DNA of 64,000 bases from Caviibacter abscessus (GCF_001517835.1 NZ_LOQG01000038.1:21034-85033); one strand, 5' to 3'. Counted from the stretch's first letter, positions 27,513 through 36,528 are shown. Notes: a model not told the origin generated them from the letters alone. A program made the numbers and translations.

Positions 27513-28496
27513 ATGAAAAAACTAACGATTAAAGATATTGCAAATTTGGCAGGAGTATCATTTAAGACGGTATCTAGGGTTTTAAATAAAGAACAAAATG
27601 TAAAAAAAGAAACTAGAGAAAAAATTGAAAAAATATTATTAGAAACTAATTTTAGTATAAATTATAACGCAAAAAGACTTTCAATAAGTAGAACAAAACA
27701 AATTGGACTTGTAACAAATACGGTTTTGGACTATGAACTTAATAAAAATTATATAATTATGAATTATATTGTAAATTATGCAAGAAAACGAGGTTATACT
27801 ATTTTAGTTAATAGAAGTTTTAAAGAACTTGTGAAAAATAATTTTGATAAAATTGATTCAGGTTTTTATGAAGGTTTGATATTTTTAAATCCTAAAAATA
27901 GTGATGAAGTTGAAAAAGCAGTTCAAAGTAATTTACCTGTTGTTATTTCAGGGATTAGTGAAAAATATATATATGTAGGAACAGATCAATATGAAAGTGC
28001 ATATATAGCAACTGAAACATTAATTAGGAAAGGGTGCAAGGATATTTGCATACTTTTAGGAGATAGTAACACCAAAACTACAAATGAAAAATATAGAGGA
28101 TATAAACAGGTAATAGATAAATTTAAAATGAAAGAAAATGTGTATTATAATTACTCAAGTAGTGAGGAAGTTGAGAAATTTATAATATCAAAATATAAAG
28201 ACAAAAAATTACCTGACGGTCTTGTTATAAATTCTGATTACGCAGCACTTGGAGCTATAAGGGCTATTAATAAACTTGGTATTAAATGCCCAGAAAAACT
28301 TAAAATAATAAGTTTTGGAAACACTTTTATATGTAATGAAGTATATCCTAGTTTAAGTTCCATGAAACAAAAATTTGATATAATAGCAAAAGAATTAGTT
28401 GATAAAATAATTTATATGATAGAAAATGAGGGTAAAAAAGCACAAAGTTATAAAATACCCGCAGAACTTGTTGAAAGGGATACTATTTTAAAATAG
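27513..28496 (+). CDS. LacI family transcriptional regulator
   Basis: About 327 residues: an N-terminal LacI headpiece (LTIKDIANLAGVSFKTVSRV, then hinge-helix NFSINYNAKRLS) and a periplasmic-binding-protein-like sensor domain ending in ELVERDT. Such proteins bind palindromic operators and respond to sugars, or act globally as CcpA does. No sugar operon is directly attached; the next genes encode an ABC system. The ATG at 27513 follows GGTG; earlier GTG codons at 27504 and 27507 belong to that ribosome-binding site. It could be the reader of the cre-like site before adhE, but that is speculative. Confidence 0.88.
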   Translation: MKKLTIKDIANLAGVSFKTVSRVLNKEQNVKKETREKIEKILLETNFSINYNAKRLSISRTKQIGLVTNTVLDYELNKNYIIMNYIVNYARKRGYTILVNRSFKELVKNNFDKIDSGFYEGLIFLNPKNSDEVEKAVQSNLPVVISGISEKYIYVGTDQYESAYIATETLIRKGCKDICILLGDSNTKTTNEKYRGYKQVIDKFKMKENVYYNYSSSEEVEKFIISKYKDKKLPDGLVINSDYAALGAIRAINKLGIKCPEKLKIISFGNTFICNEVYPSLSSMKQKFDIIAKELVDKIIYMIENEGKKAQSYKIPAELVERDTILK

Positions 28497-28511
28497 ATAA
28501 GGAAGAAGAGT

Positions 28512-29387
28512 ATGAATAAGATTTGTATTGAAAATTTGGATTATCAATATAAAAAATTTCAAAAAAAGGCTGTTGATAACATTTGTTTAGAGATAAAGCA
28601 AGGAGTGTATGGGTTAGTAGGAGCTAACGGAGCAGGGAAAACTACTTTATTAAAAATAATAGCTACGCTTTTGCCATTTAATAACGGAAAGATAGTTATA
28701 GGCGATTTAGATATGAAAGTTGATTTGAGTAAAATTAGATCGCAAATAGGTTATGTTCCTCAAAAATTTGAATTTTTTGAAATGCTTACAGTTTATGAAT
28801 TTTTGTATTATATAGGTTTAAATAAAAAAATATCTTCAGAAGATATTAACCAGTCAATAGAATATTGGCTTGAAAAATTTAATCTTATAAATAAGAAAAA
28901 TGAAAAAATAAAAACATTATCTGGTGGAATGAAACAAAGAATTGCAATTATTCAGGCAATATTAGGAGATCCTAAAATTTTAATTTTTGATGAACCAACG
29001 GTTGGATTAGATCCAATGGAACGACTTAGATTTAAAAATATTATCAATGAAATAAAAAAGGATAGAATAATTATTATTTCAACACATATTATATCAGATG
29101 TTTCAGCTCTTTGCGATATGATTGGAGTTATGAGTAGTGGAAAAATTTTATATTCAGGGACAGTTGATAACCTTATTGATGAGGCAAAAGGAAAGATTTC
29201 TACTATAACAATTAAAGAAAATGATAACATTGCGGAAGAGATTATGAATCAAGTTATATCTATCAAACGTTTTAAGGATAATATATACATAAAAATAATT
29301 GATACAAAAGGAATTGGAAGTAGTTGTGTACCTGACTTGGAAGATGCATATTTTCTGAAAATAAAAGAAAAGGAGTTAAACATATGA
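28512..29387 (+). CDS. ABC transporter ATP-binding protein
   Basis: A 291-residue ATPase with Walker A GANGAGKTT, Q-loop YVPQKFEFF, a normal signature LSGGMKQR, Walker B KILIFDEPT and STHIISD as the H-loop. A C-terminal extension of about 80 residues follows the core, as in CcmA-like ABC-2 ATPases. It begins fifteen bases after the LacI-family gene (GGAAGAAG as ribosome-binding site) and overlaps the next gene by four bases (ATGA). It powers the two membrane proteins encoded downstream. Confidence 0.88.
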   Translation: MNKICIENLDYQYKKFQKKAVDNICLEIKQGVYGLVGANGAGKTTLLKIIATLLPFNNGKIVIGDLDMKVDLSKIRSQIGYVPQKFEFFEMLTVYEFLYYIGLNKKISSEDINQSIEYWLEKFNLINKKNEKIKTLSGGMKQRIAIIQAILGDPKILIFDEPTVGLDPMERLRFKNIINEIKKDRIIIISTHIISDVSALCDMIGVMSSGKILYSGTVDNLIDEAKGKISTITIKENDNIAEEIMNQVISIKRFKDNIYIKIIDTKGIGSSCVPDLEDAYFLKIKEKELNI

Positions 29388-30805
29388 CTTTAGAAGTCAA
29401 ATACATTGTTAAAATTCAAATTCAAGAAATTTTTAAGATGAAGAAAATTTATTTAGCGATGTATGCGTTTATTATCTTTTTTTCTAGTATCCTCTATATA
29501 CAGGATTTTAGTATGAAAATAACTGCAAATTTGGTAGTTTTTATTTGGATAAGTTTAATGAGTTTAATTGGTTTAAAGGCATTTGTAGAAAATGAAAGAG
29601 AAAGCTTGTTTATTATTAATAAAACATCACTTTTTTCTAAATATGTCAAATTAATTTTAGCTCAAATTATTTTAAATTTACCTTTACTTCTATGTATAGG
29701 TTTTCAGTTATTTTTTTTGAGACAAGATATTTTAAAAACTTTAGAATTGACAATTATTTTTTATATGTTTGCTATAATGTTTGGATTTTTATTAGGGAAT
29801 ACAGTTTCAAAAACAAGTGGGATAATTATTTTAGTACTTGTTTTTTTATATAATTTTTTCTTGGTCAATCCATATAAAATGACAGAGTATACTTATTTAC
29901 TTGGTGTTAATGAATTTTTATTTAATTTAGATAACTTAAATAAGATTAATATATTAAAAATGTTATTTATTATTTTATTGGGTATTTTTACGGTGTTTAT
30001 CAACAGAAAATATTTATTTTCAAAAAATGGTAAACTCATTTCTTTTACTTTTCTGATAATGGGATTTATAATTTTAGAGTGTGTTCAATATAGATTTTAT
30101 ATATTTGGGGAAAATACAGAACTAAAAACCACGTATATAAAAGATAGGAAAATTATTTATACTAATGTGGATATTTTAGAATATTCTAAGGGTGTGGAAA
30201 TTTTACAAAAAGTACAAAACTCTTATATGAATCTTGGTGGAAGTACAGTTAAATGCTATATGATAAAAAAAGAATTTTTATCTTCTTTAGAATGGAAATT
30301 TATAAAACAATCCGTAAGTTATGAATTAGAAAAAGAGTGTTTAAAGATTAATATATATAGTTTAGCAAATTTAAATTTTTATGATCCAGCTATAGTGTAT
30401 TCAATGGCAGGTGATATTGCAGGAGTATGGAAACAATCTATACCTAATTATGTTGGTGGAAATAGGTATTTTCGTCATATTATAGATGGAAGTGAAGCAG
30501 TATTTATATCAAAAACTATAAAAACAACTTTTGGTGAAAATAGCAGGATTTCAAAATATGCACAGAATGAATTAGATGATACATATAAATCACCAATAAC
30601 AAAAAATAATTATGTAAAAAGAATAGGTATTTTAGTAGCTGATAAATATGAAGACCAATTAGCATATTTAATTAAAATACTTAATGAAAATAAATTAGAT
30701 AACAATGAAGAATTTATAAAAATATTAAAAGATAAGTTTTTTGATATTTATCAAGATCCATATATTTATGATTTTTTGAAAAGAAATATAAAGGGAGTGC
30801 AATAA
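29384..30805 (+). CDS. ABC-2 type permease with a large C-terminal extracytoplasmic domain
   Basis: A 473-residue protein. Residues 1-240 hold about six to seven hydrophobic helices; residues 245-473 are soluble, predicted outside the membrane, with few cysteines and motifs such as FYDPAIVYSMAGDIAGVWKQ and RHIIDGSEAVFISKTI. The position behind an ATPase identifies the membrane half as a permease. I do not recognise the soluble domain. Some Firmicutes ABC permeases carry gluzincin-like peptidase domains at this position, but no HExxH is present, so if related it would be inactive. Overlap with the ATPase gene shows coupling. Confidence 0.65.
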   Translation: MTLEVKYIVKIQIQEIFKMKKIYLAMYAFIIFFSSILYIQDFSMKITANLVVFIWISLMSLIGLKAFVENERESLFIINKTSLFSKYVKLILAQIILNLPLLLCIGFQLFFLRQDILKTLELTIIFYMFAIMFGFLLGNTVSKTSGIIILVLVFLYNFFLVNPYKMTEYTYLLGVNEFLFNLDNLNKINILKMLFIILLGIFTVFINRKYLFSKNGKLISFTFLIMGFIILECVQYRFYIFGENTELKTTYIKDRKIIYTNVDILEYSKGVEILQKVQNSYMNLGGSTVKCYMIKKEFLSSLEWKFIKQSVSYELEKECLKINIYSLANLNFYDPAIVYSMAGDIAGVWKQSIPNYVGGNRYFRHIIDGSEAVFISKTIKTTFGENSRISKYAQNELDDTYKSPITKNNYVKRIGILVADKYEDQLAYLIKILNENKLDNNEEFIKILKDKFFDIYQDPYIYDFLKRNIKGVQ

Positions 30806-30806
30806 A

Positions 30807-31475
30807 ATGAGTTATATGAATCTGCTAATAAGAAATAGAAAATTTATATTTCTTATTTTTATCTCTTATTTTTTGTTGATTTTTATGGATATGAAAACTG
30901 TTGGCGTGATACATACACATGAAAATATGCTTTTTCGCTTATTAAATCATCAGGTTTTTTTAGTATTTTTGATTCCTTTTCAAATACTTAGTGTATTAAA
31001 CCAAAAGTTTATAAGCATACAAAAAAATTATCTTGTATTATATACAAACGATGAAGTTTCAAATATAAAAAAGACATTTTACTGCATTATTGCAATTGAA
31101 ATACTTTTTTACATTTTAGGACAAGTTTTTTTTCAATTTGTTAATTACATATTTTTAGGACAGGTATATATGCAATATCTTAATTTTAATTTTTTAACTA
31201 TTATTGAGATAGTAACTGTGAATTATATTATTATATTTTTTCTACTGATTTTCAAAAAAGATTTGTTTTCATATATTACATATTACATTTTGATATTACT
31301 ATTGTTAATTTATAATAATACATATATAACAATACCTGTAACTGTAAAATTTATTAAATTATTGAATGATGCTCCTTTAAAACTTCTTTTATCAAGAATA
31401 GTTTGGGTAATTGTTTCATTTGTTGGTTTTTGTATATCACTTTATAAATACAGTATTTCTTTTTATGATAATTAA
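30807..31475 (+). CDS. Small ABC-associated membrane protein
   Basis: A 222-residue hydrophobic protein with about six membrane helices and no recognised motif. GGGAG precedes the ATG, which lies one base after the stop of the permease gene. Size and place suggest it is the second permease subunit of the three-gene ABC system. Sequence gives no hint of substrate; lantibiotic or antimicrobial peptide export systems have similar ATPase-permease-permease layouts, but no peptide gene or modification enzyme is seen here. A terminator follows. Confidence 0.55.
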   Translation: MSYMNLLIRNRKFIFLIFISYFLLIFMDMKTVGVIHTHENMLFRLLNHQVFLVFLIPFQILSVLNQKFISIQKNYLVLYTNDEVSNIKKTFYCIIAIEILFYILGQVFFQFVNYIFLGQVYMQYLNFNFLTIIEIVTVNYIIIFFLLIFKKDLFSYITYYILILLLLIYNNTYITIPVTVKFIKLLNDAPLKLLLSRIVWVIVSFVGFCISLYKYSISFYDN

Positions 31476-31493
31476 AGTATTTTAGTTATAGAG

Positions 31494-31533
31494 AAAAAAA
31501 TCGTTATAAGCTTAAGCAAATAACGATTTTTTT
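31494..31533 (+). terminator. Terminator between convergent ABC operons
   Basis: Arms AAAAAAATCGTTAT and ATAACGATTTTTTT with a twelve-base loop. The symmetric A- and T-runs would allow termination on both strands. Confidence 0.9.
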
Positions 31534-31550
31534 ATTAATTATAGTATATT

Positions 31551-32348
31551 TTACATTTCACTTCTACTAAACTTAACTTGCTTTATTAATAATAGATTAA
31601 TCAAAAATACTATTAATGTCATAAGTACTACGATTATAAAATCCTTTGAAAAATTAGTAAATAACATTGCTTCTCTTAAACCGTTTAGCTGATATGTTAA
31701 TGGATTTAAATGTGCTACAATCTTAATATATTTATCAACATCACTTAAAATGTAATAAGCAGGAGCACTAAAATATACAGGTAATAGTAATAAGTGCGTT
31801 ATTAAATCTCTTGTCTTATAACTTTGAACCTTTAGTGCTATAAGTATTCCAACATTTACCCAAAATAAAGTTATTATTATAGACATTATGTATCCGATTA
31901 ATAGATTAATAAATCCTATATTAGTAGTTAATTTAGTTATAATTAAAAGTATTGGAATTTGTACATTTATTCCAACAATTGCGTAAAATGATTTACTTAA
32001 ACTATATGACAATATTCCTATTCCATTTGCTAATTTAAGATGAAGCAGTCCCCATTTATTATCTATAACAGTTCTATATATTATGTTTGTTATTTCTCCT
32101 ACACAAATTATACCTATAAGACCTGTTAGAGAGTAAAGTTCATAATTTAAGTCTCTTCCTTTATAATTAAAAACTCCAATAGTCTTTGCTAAGCCTTTAA
32201 CAAAGAAAATATAATATACTATTGGGAATAGAATATTGGTGTATAAAATGGAACTATTTTGTATTAAAGCTTTATATTCAAACCACAAACCATTTTTTAG
32301 TCCTGTAAGAAATGATTGTTTATTCTTTATATTTGAAAAATTATTCAT
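31551..32348 (-). CDS. ABC-2 type permease
   Basis: A 265-residue integral membrane protein with about six helices. PVYFSAPAYYILSDVDKY, then HLNPLTYQLNGLREAML, resembles the C-terminal signature of ABC-2 drug and polysaccharide exporters, which have a conserved NPLTY stretch. It overlaps the ATPase gene upstream by eight bases and is the last gene of a two-gene operon. Together they form a typical homodimeric exporter. Substrate is unknown; control by a leader ORF upstream suggests that expression responds to translation state. Confidence 0.82.
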   Translation of the reverse strand: MNNFSNIKNKQSFLTGLKNGLWFEYKALIQNSSILYTNILFPIVYYIFFVKGLAKTIGVFNYKGRDLNYELYSLTGLIGIICVGEITNIIYRTVIDNKWGLLHLKLANGIGILSYSLSKSFYAIVGINVQIPILLIITKLTTNIGFINLLIGYIMSIIITLFWVNVGILIALKVQSYKTRDLITHLLLLPVYFSAPAYYILSDVDKYIKIVAHLNPLTYQLNGLREAMLFTNFSKDFIIVVLMTLIVFLINLLLIKQVKFSRSEM

Positions 32349-33021
32349 AACTCAACTCCTTTAATATCTTATCTCTTAATGAGTCATCTTTAATAAATTC
32401 GTTAATAGGTCCGTCATATTTTATATTCCCGTCGTAAATGTATATTATTCTGTCACAAAATTTTTGTATAAGCTCTAAGTCATGTGAAGAAACTAAAACA
32501 ATTTTATTTTTAGCAACTTCATCTTTAAAGTATTGCATAACCTTTTCACTTGAGTATACATCTAAACCTGTTGTAGGTTCGTCTAAAATGTATAATTTAG
32601 GTTTTTTCATTATTGCTCTTGATATTTGTACTCTTTGAAGTTGTCCTCCTGATAAGTCTTCTATAGAATTATTTAAATATGGTTTTAATTCTAGAAGTTC
32701 AGTGATTTTATTAAATAAATTATCATCTCTTTTTGGTAAAAAGATTTCTTCCATTCTTATATTACTTTCAACATTTAAATACCAGTCTATAACCTGTTTT
32801 TGAGAGATAAATCCAATTTCATTATATTTATAATCAATGGATATTTCACCTTCATTATAATCTTTAATTCCCATTAAACTATTTAAAAATGTTGATTTAC
32901 CAGCCCCATTATGACCTAAGATAGCAACAAATTCACCTTCGTTAATACTTAAAGTTACGTTTTTTATTCCTTTTTTGTTACTGTATATTGATGTCATATT
33001 AATTAAATTTATTTTTTTCAT
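32341..33021 (-). CDS. ABC transporter ATP-binding protein
   Basis: A compact 226-residue ATPase with Walker A GHNGAGKST, signature LSGGQLQRVQ, Walker B LYILDEPTTGLD and the H-loop SSHDLEL. AGGAG lies upstream of the ATG. The 5' region is unusual: on the minus strand a consensus promoter is followed by a strong ribosome-binding site, a six-codon ORF and a nine-base-pair hairpin before this gene's own ribosome-binding site. That layout is typical of translation-attenuated resistance genes. It powers the permease gene it overlaps. Confidence 0.87.
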   Translation of the reverse strand: MKKINLINMTSIYSNKKGIKNVTLSINEGEFVAILGHNGAGKSTFLNSLMGIKDYNEGEISIDYKYNEIGFISQKQVIDWYLNVESNIRMEEIFLPKRDDNLFNKITELLELKPYLNNSIEDLSGGQLQRVQISRAIMKKPKLYILDEPTTGLDVYSSEKVMQYFKDEVAKNKIVLVSSHDLELIQKFCDRIIYIYDGNIKYDGPINEFIKDDSLRDKILKELSYE

Positions 33022-33056
33022 TATAATATCTCCTAATGTATTAAACTTTGGCTGTA

Positions 33057-33080
33057 AAACTAATTGCTTAGAATTAGTTT
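33057..33080 (-). promoter_or_regulatory. Leader hairpin before the two-gene ABC exporter
   Basis: Perfect nine-base arms AAACTAATT and AATTAGTTT with a six-base loop, between the leader ORF and the ABC ATPase start. There is no T-run after it on the minus strand, so it is not a simple terminator. Confidence 0.55.
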
Positions 33081-33088
33081 CTTTGTTT

Positions 33089-33109
33089 TTAATTGTATAG
33101 TAGTAGCAT
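33089..33109 (-). CDS. Putative six-residue leader peptide MLLLYN
   Basis: On the minus strand GGGAGG (33118-33123) sits eight bases before ATG CTA CTA CTA TAC AAT TAA. This ribosome-binding site is better than that of most full-length genes here, and it lies at the very 5' end of the predicted transcript. Three identical CTA leucine codons followed by Tyr and Asn would make the ribosome sensitive to stalling, by antibiotic or by charged-tRNA shortage. A hairpin follows directly. Being so short, it could be a chance ORF; the spacing of promoter, ribosome-binding site, ORF and hairpin is the argument for it. Confidence 0.5.
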   Translation of the reverse strand: MLLLYN

Positions 33110-33131
33110 TTTTCAGACCTCCCTTAGTTTA

Positions 33132-33159
33132 AATATAATGATATTTTATCATTTGTCAA
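33132..33159 (-). promoter_or_regulatory. Promoter of the leader-ABC exporter operon
   Basis: On the minus strand a consensus TTGACA (33154-33159), a 16-base spacer and TATATT (33132-33137). The predicted start near 33125 is just before the leader's ribosome-binding site. Confidence 0.7.
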
Positions 33160-33181
33160 TAATGTTTTTTTGTACAAGCTA

Positions 33182-33209
33182 TTGACATTATCAAAAACCG
33201 AGCTATACT
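33182..33209 (+). promoter_or_regulatory. Promoter of the glucuronate operon
   Basis: TTGACA (33182-33187), a 16-base spacer and TATACT (33204-33209), about 37 bases before uxaC. Its -35 lies 22 bases from the divergent -35 of the ABC operon. Confidence 0.8.
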
Positions 33210-33246
33210 ACAAATGACAACGCAAACATTTTGAATTGGAGGAACA

Positions 33247-34647
33247 ATGAAATTTATAAACCCTAACTTTATGCTACATAATGACACGGCAAAGAAGTTA
33301 TATAATGATTATGCAAAAGATATGCTTATATATGATTATCATTGTCATTTAAGTCCGGAAGAAATAGCAAAAGATAAACCTTTTGATAATATCACACAAA
33401 TATGGCTATATGGTGATCACTATAAATGGAGAGCTATGCGTGCAAATGGTGTATATGAAAAATTTGTTACAGGAAATAGCAGTGATTTTGAAAAATTTGA
33501 ACATTGGGCAAAAACTTTAGATAATTGTATAGCAAATCCTCTTTATCACTGGAGTGCTTTAGAACTTAAAAGATATTTTGATATTGATGAGATATTAAGT
33601 TTTGATAACTATAAAGATATATGGGAAAGAGCAAATAAAGTTATTATAGATAAAAAATATTCTCCTAAAAAGATGATAACTATGTCTAATGTAGCTGTTG
33701 TATGTACTACAGATAGTCCTGTTGATGATCTTAAATGGCATAAGATAATAAAAGAGGATAAAGAATTTAAGACTAGAGTTGTTCCAGGATTTAGACCTGA
33801 TGAAGTATTATCTATAGGAACAAAGAAATTTTATGATTTTATACCAAAACTTGAAAAAATTGTAGATTTTAAAATAGATACATATGAAAAAATGCTAGAT
33901 GCAATTAAACTTAGAATAAAATATTTTGATGAAAATGATGGATATATATGTGATCACGGTATACTTAAATTGCCATATATAAAATCATCAAGAGATGAAG
34001 TATACAGCATTTTTGAAAAAGCATTAAATAAACAAGTTTTAACAAATGAAGAAATTGAAAAATATTTAACAACTTTACTTATTGACCTTGCAAAAGAATA
34101 CAAAAAGTATGATTGGACTATGCAAATCCATTTTGGAGCTATAAGAAATAATAATGAAAAATATTTTGAAACTTTAGGTCCTGATACAGGATTTGACTCT
34201 ATAGCTGATACTTCAGATGTTGCATATTGTCTTAATAATTTATTAAATGATATGAGTAAAAATGATGGATTACCTAAAATGATAATATATAATTTAGATC
34301 CTACATTAAATAATGTAATTGCTTGTAATATTGCTAATTTTCAAATAAATTCTGGTAAATTACAATTTGGTGCGGGCTGGTGGTTCAATGATACGAAAGA
34401 AGGGATGATAAGACAAATGAAAACATTAGCAGATCAGGGTTTACTTGCTAAATTTGTTGGGATGCTTACAGATTCAAGAAGTTTTGTATCATATACAAGG
34501 CATGAATACTTTAGAAGAATATTGTGTCAATATATTGGGGAATTAGTAGAGCTTGGTGAAATACCAAATGATGAAAAAATATTAAAAAAATTAATACAAA
34601 ATATTTGCTATAACAATGCAAATACGTATTTTAAAAAGGAGAGATAA
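33247..34647 (+). CDS. uxaC: Glucuronate isomerase UxaC
   Basis: UxaC converts D-glucuronate to D-fructuronate (and galacturonate to tagaturonate). The 466-residue protein has the family N-terminus YDYHCHLSPEEIAKD with the metal-binding HxH, a TDSPVDDL segment, QIHFGAIRN, and a C-terminal GWWFNDTK and LTDSRSF(V)SYTRHEYFRR. Length is normal. GGAGG lies before the ATG. It is the first gene of a seven-gene operon whose other members import and cleave glucuronides. Confidence 0.96.
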   Translation: MKFINPNFMLHNDTAKKLYNDYAKDMLIYDYHCHLSPEEIAKDKPFDNITQIWLYGDHYKWRAMRANGVYEKFVTGNSSDFEKFEHWAKTLDNCIANPLYHWSALELKRYFDIDEILSFDNYKDIWERANKVIIDKKYSPKKMITMSNVAVVCTTDSPVDDLKWHKIIKEDKEFKTRVVPGFRPDEVLSIGTKKFYDFIPKLEKIVDFKIDTYEKMLDAIKLRIKYFDENDGYICDHGILKLPYIKSSRDEVYSIFEKALNKQVLTNEEIEKYLTTLLIDLAKEYKKYDWTMQIHFGAIRNNNEKYFETLGPDTGFDSIADTSDVAYCLNNLLNDMSKNDGLPKMIIYNLDPTLNNVIACNIANFQINSGKLQFGAGWWFNDTKEGMIRQMKTLADQGLLAKFVGMLTDSRSFVSYTRHEYFRRILCQYIGELVELGEIPNDEKILKKLIQNICYNNANTYFKKER

Positions 34648-34650
34648 ATA

Positions 34651-35703
34651 GTGAAAATAGGATTTAGATGGTATGGAACAGAAGATACAATACCTGTGGA
34701 ATATATAAGACACATACCGAATGTACATACGGTAGTTACAGCTGTTTATAGTGTGCCTGTTGGTGAAGTTTGGCCTATGGAAGATATACTTTCTTTAAAA
34801 GAACAAACTGAAAAAACTGGACTTTCATTTGAAGTAATTGAAAGCATACCGGTTCATGAGGATATAAAACTTGGAAAAAGAGATTATTTAAGATATATAG
34901 AAAATTATAAAGAAAATATTAGAAGATGTGCAAAAGCAGGAGTGAAGGTTATTTGTTACAATTTTATGCCTGTTTTTGACTGGACTAGAAGTGAACTAGA
35001 TCATGTTAGAGAAGATGGTTCAACTTGTCTTGTGTATTATAAGGATCAAATAGATAAGTTAGATCCTACAAAACTTGCATTACCTGGTTGGGATTCTTCA
35101 TATAATCCTGAGGAAATGTCAAAATTAATAGCTGAATATAAAGAATTGGGCGAAGAAGGATTATGGAAAAATTTAGAATTTTTCTTAAAAGAAATCATAC
35201 CTGTTGCAATTGAAAATGATATAAATATGGCAATACATCCTGATGACCCACCTTATTCAATATTTGGTATACCTAGAATAATAACTGATAGAGATAATTT
35301 AAGAAGATTTTTAGATATATATCCTGATACTCATCATGGATTAACTATGTGTGCAGGTTCTCTTGGGTGTTCTCCTACTAATGACTATATTTCGATGGTA
35401 AATGAATTTGGACCTGAGGGAAGAATACATTTTGCTCATTTAAGAAATATAAAAATACTAGAAGATGGAAGTTTTGAAGAATCTGGGCATATTTCAAAAG
35501 AAGGAAGTTTAGATTTTGCAGATATAGTTAAAGCTTACCACAGTTTTGGATATAAGGGATATATAAGACCTGATCATGGAAGAATGATATGGGGAGAAAC
35601 TGGTAAACCTGGTTATGGGCTATATGATAGAGCATTGGGAGTAACATACATAAACGGACTTTGGGAAATGTGTGAAAAAGTCTATGGAAAGGTTGAAGAT
35701 TAA
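34651..35703 (+). CDS. uxuA: Mannonate dehydratase UxuA
   Basis: UxuA dehydrates D-mannonate to 2-keto-3-deoxygluconate. The 350-residue protein begins MKIGFRWYGTEDTIPVEYIR, and shows family segments NFMPVFDWTRSEL, MAIHPDDPPYSIFGIPRI, HGLTMCAGSLG and YIRPDHGRMIWGE, with His, Asp and Cys metal ligands. The start is GTG at 34651, three bases after the uxaC stop, with AGGAGA upstream. It overlaps the next gene by one base. Confidence 0.96.
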   Translation: MKIGFRWYGTEDTIPVEYIRHIPNVHTVVTAVYSVPVGEVWPMEDILSLKEQTEKTGLSFEVIESIPVHEDIKLGKRDYLRYIENYKENIRRCAKAGVKVICYNFMPVFDWTRSELDHVREDGSTCLVYYKDQIDKLDPTKLALPGWDSSYNPEEMSKLIAEYKELGEEGLWKNLEFFLKEIIPVAIENDINMAIHPDDPPYSIFGIPRIITDRDNLRRFLDIYPDTHHGLTMCAGSLGCSPTNDYISMVNEFGPEGRIHFAHLRNIKILEDGSFEESGHISKEGSLDFADIVKAYHSFGYKGYIRPDHGRMIWGETGKPGYGLYDRALGVTYINGLWEMCEKVYGKVED

Positions 35704-36524
35704 TGGATAAAAGATTTGATAACAAAGTAGTTGTTGTTACAGGAGCAGGAGGTATAATCTGTTCTGCAATAGCTAAAGATTTTGCGGAAAAAGGAGCAAA
35801 AGTAGCTTTACTTGATTTAAATTATGACAGTGCAAAAATGTATGAAGACGAAATGACAAAAGAGGGCTTAATTGCAAAAGCATACAAATGCAATGTGTTA
35901 GATAATAATAGTGTAATAAAAGTAAATGAAGAAATAAAAAAAGATTTTGGAAAAGTAGATATTTTAATAAATGGAGCAGGAGGAAATTCTCCAAAAGCTA
36001 CAACAGATCAAGAGATATATGATAAAAATTTAAAAGGAAGCAGTTTTTTTGAATTAGATCCTCAAGGAATAAGCTTTGTATTTGATTTAAATATTTTAGG
36101 AACAATTATTCCTACTCAAATCATAGCAAAAGATATGGAAAGTGGTTCGTGTATAATTAATATATCAAGTATGAACTCATATACTCCGCTTACAAAAATA
36201 GTTGCATATTCAGGTGCTAAAGCTGCTGTAAATAATTTTACAAAATGGATAGCTGTGCATTTATCTAAACAAGGCATAAGATGTAATGCTATAGCTCCAG
36301 GATTTTTAGTAACTAATCAAAATAAAAACTTATTATTTAATCAAGATGGAACACCAACAGCAAGAACAGAAAAAATATTAAGAAATACTCCTATGAACAG
36401 ATTTGGAAATACAAAGGAGATGCTTGGGGCAATAACATTTTTAGCAGATAATGAAATGTCAGGATTTGTTACAGGTGTAATAATCCCTGTTGATGGTGGA
36501 TTTAGTGCATATTCAGGAGTGTAA
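35703..36524 (+). CDS. SDR-family D-mannonate oxidoreductase (fructuronate reductase)
   Basis: A 273-residue classical short-chain dehydrogenase with the nucleotide-binding TGAGGIICSAIA, NGAGG, the catalytic Ser in INISSMNSYTP and YSGAKAA with the active Tyr and Lys, and an IAPGF segment. Lying between uxuA and the rest of the uronate operon, it very likely reduces D-fructuronate to D-mannonate, the step between UxaC and UxuA. This is the SDR type found in Firmicutes, unrelated to the E. coli UxuB family. Its ATG overlaps the uxuA stop (TAATG). Confidence 0.88.
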   Translation: MDKRFDNKVVVVTGAGGIICSAIAKDFAEKGAKVALLDLNYDSAKMYEDEMTKEGLIAKAYKCNVLDNNSVIKVNEEIKKDFGKVDILINGAGGNSPKATTDQEIYDKNLKGSSFFELDPQGISFVFDLNILGTIIPTQIIAKDMESGSCIINISSMNSYTPLTKIVAYSGAKAAVNNFTKWIAVHLSKQGIRCNAIAPGFLVTNQNKNLLFNQDGTPTARTEKILRNTPMNRFGNTKEMLGAITFLADNEMSGFVTGVIIPVDGGFSAYSGV

Positions 36525-36528
36525 TGAA

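Noticed and set aside
33057..33080. Rho-independent terminator upstream of the ABC exporter
   Set aside because: The hairpin has no T-run on either strand within a useful distance. It was kept only as a possible attenuator element.
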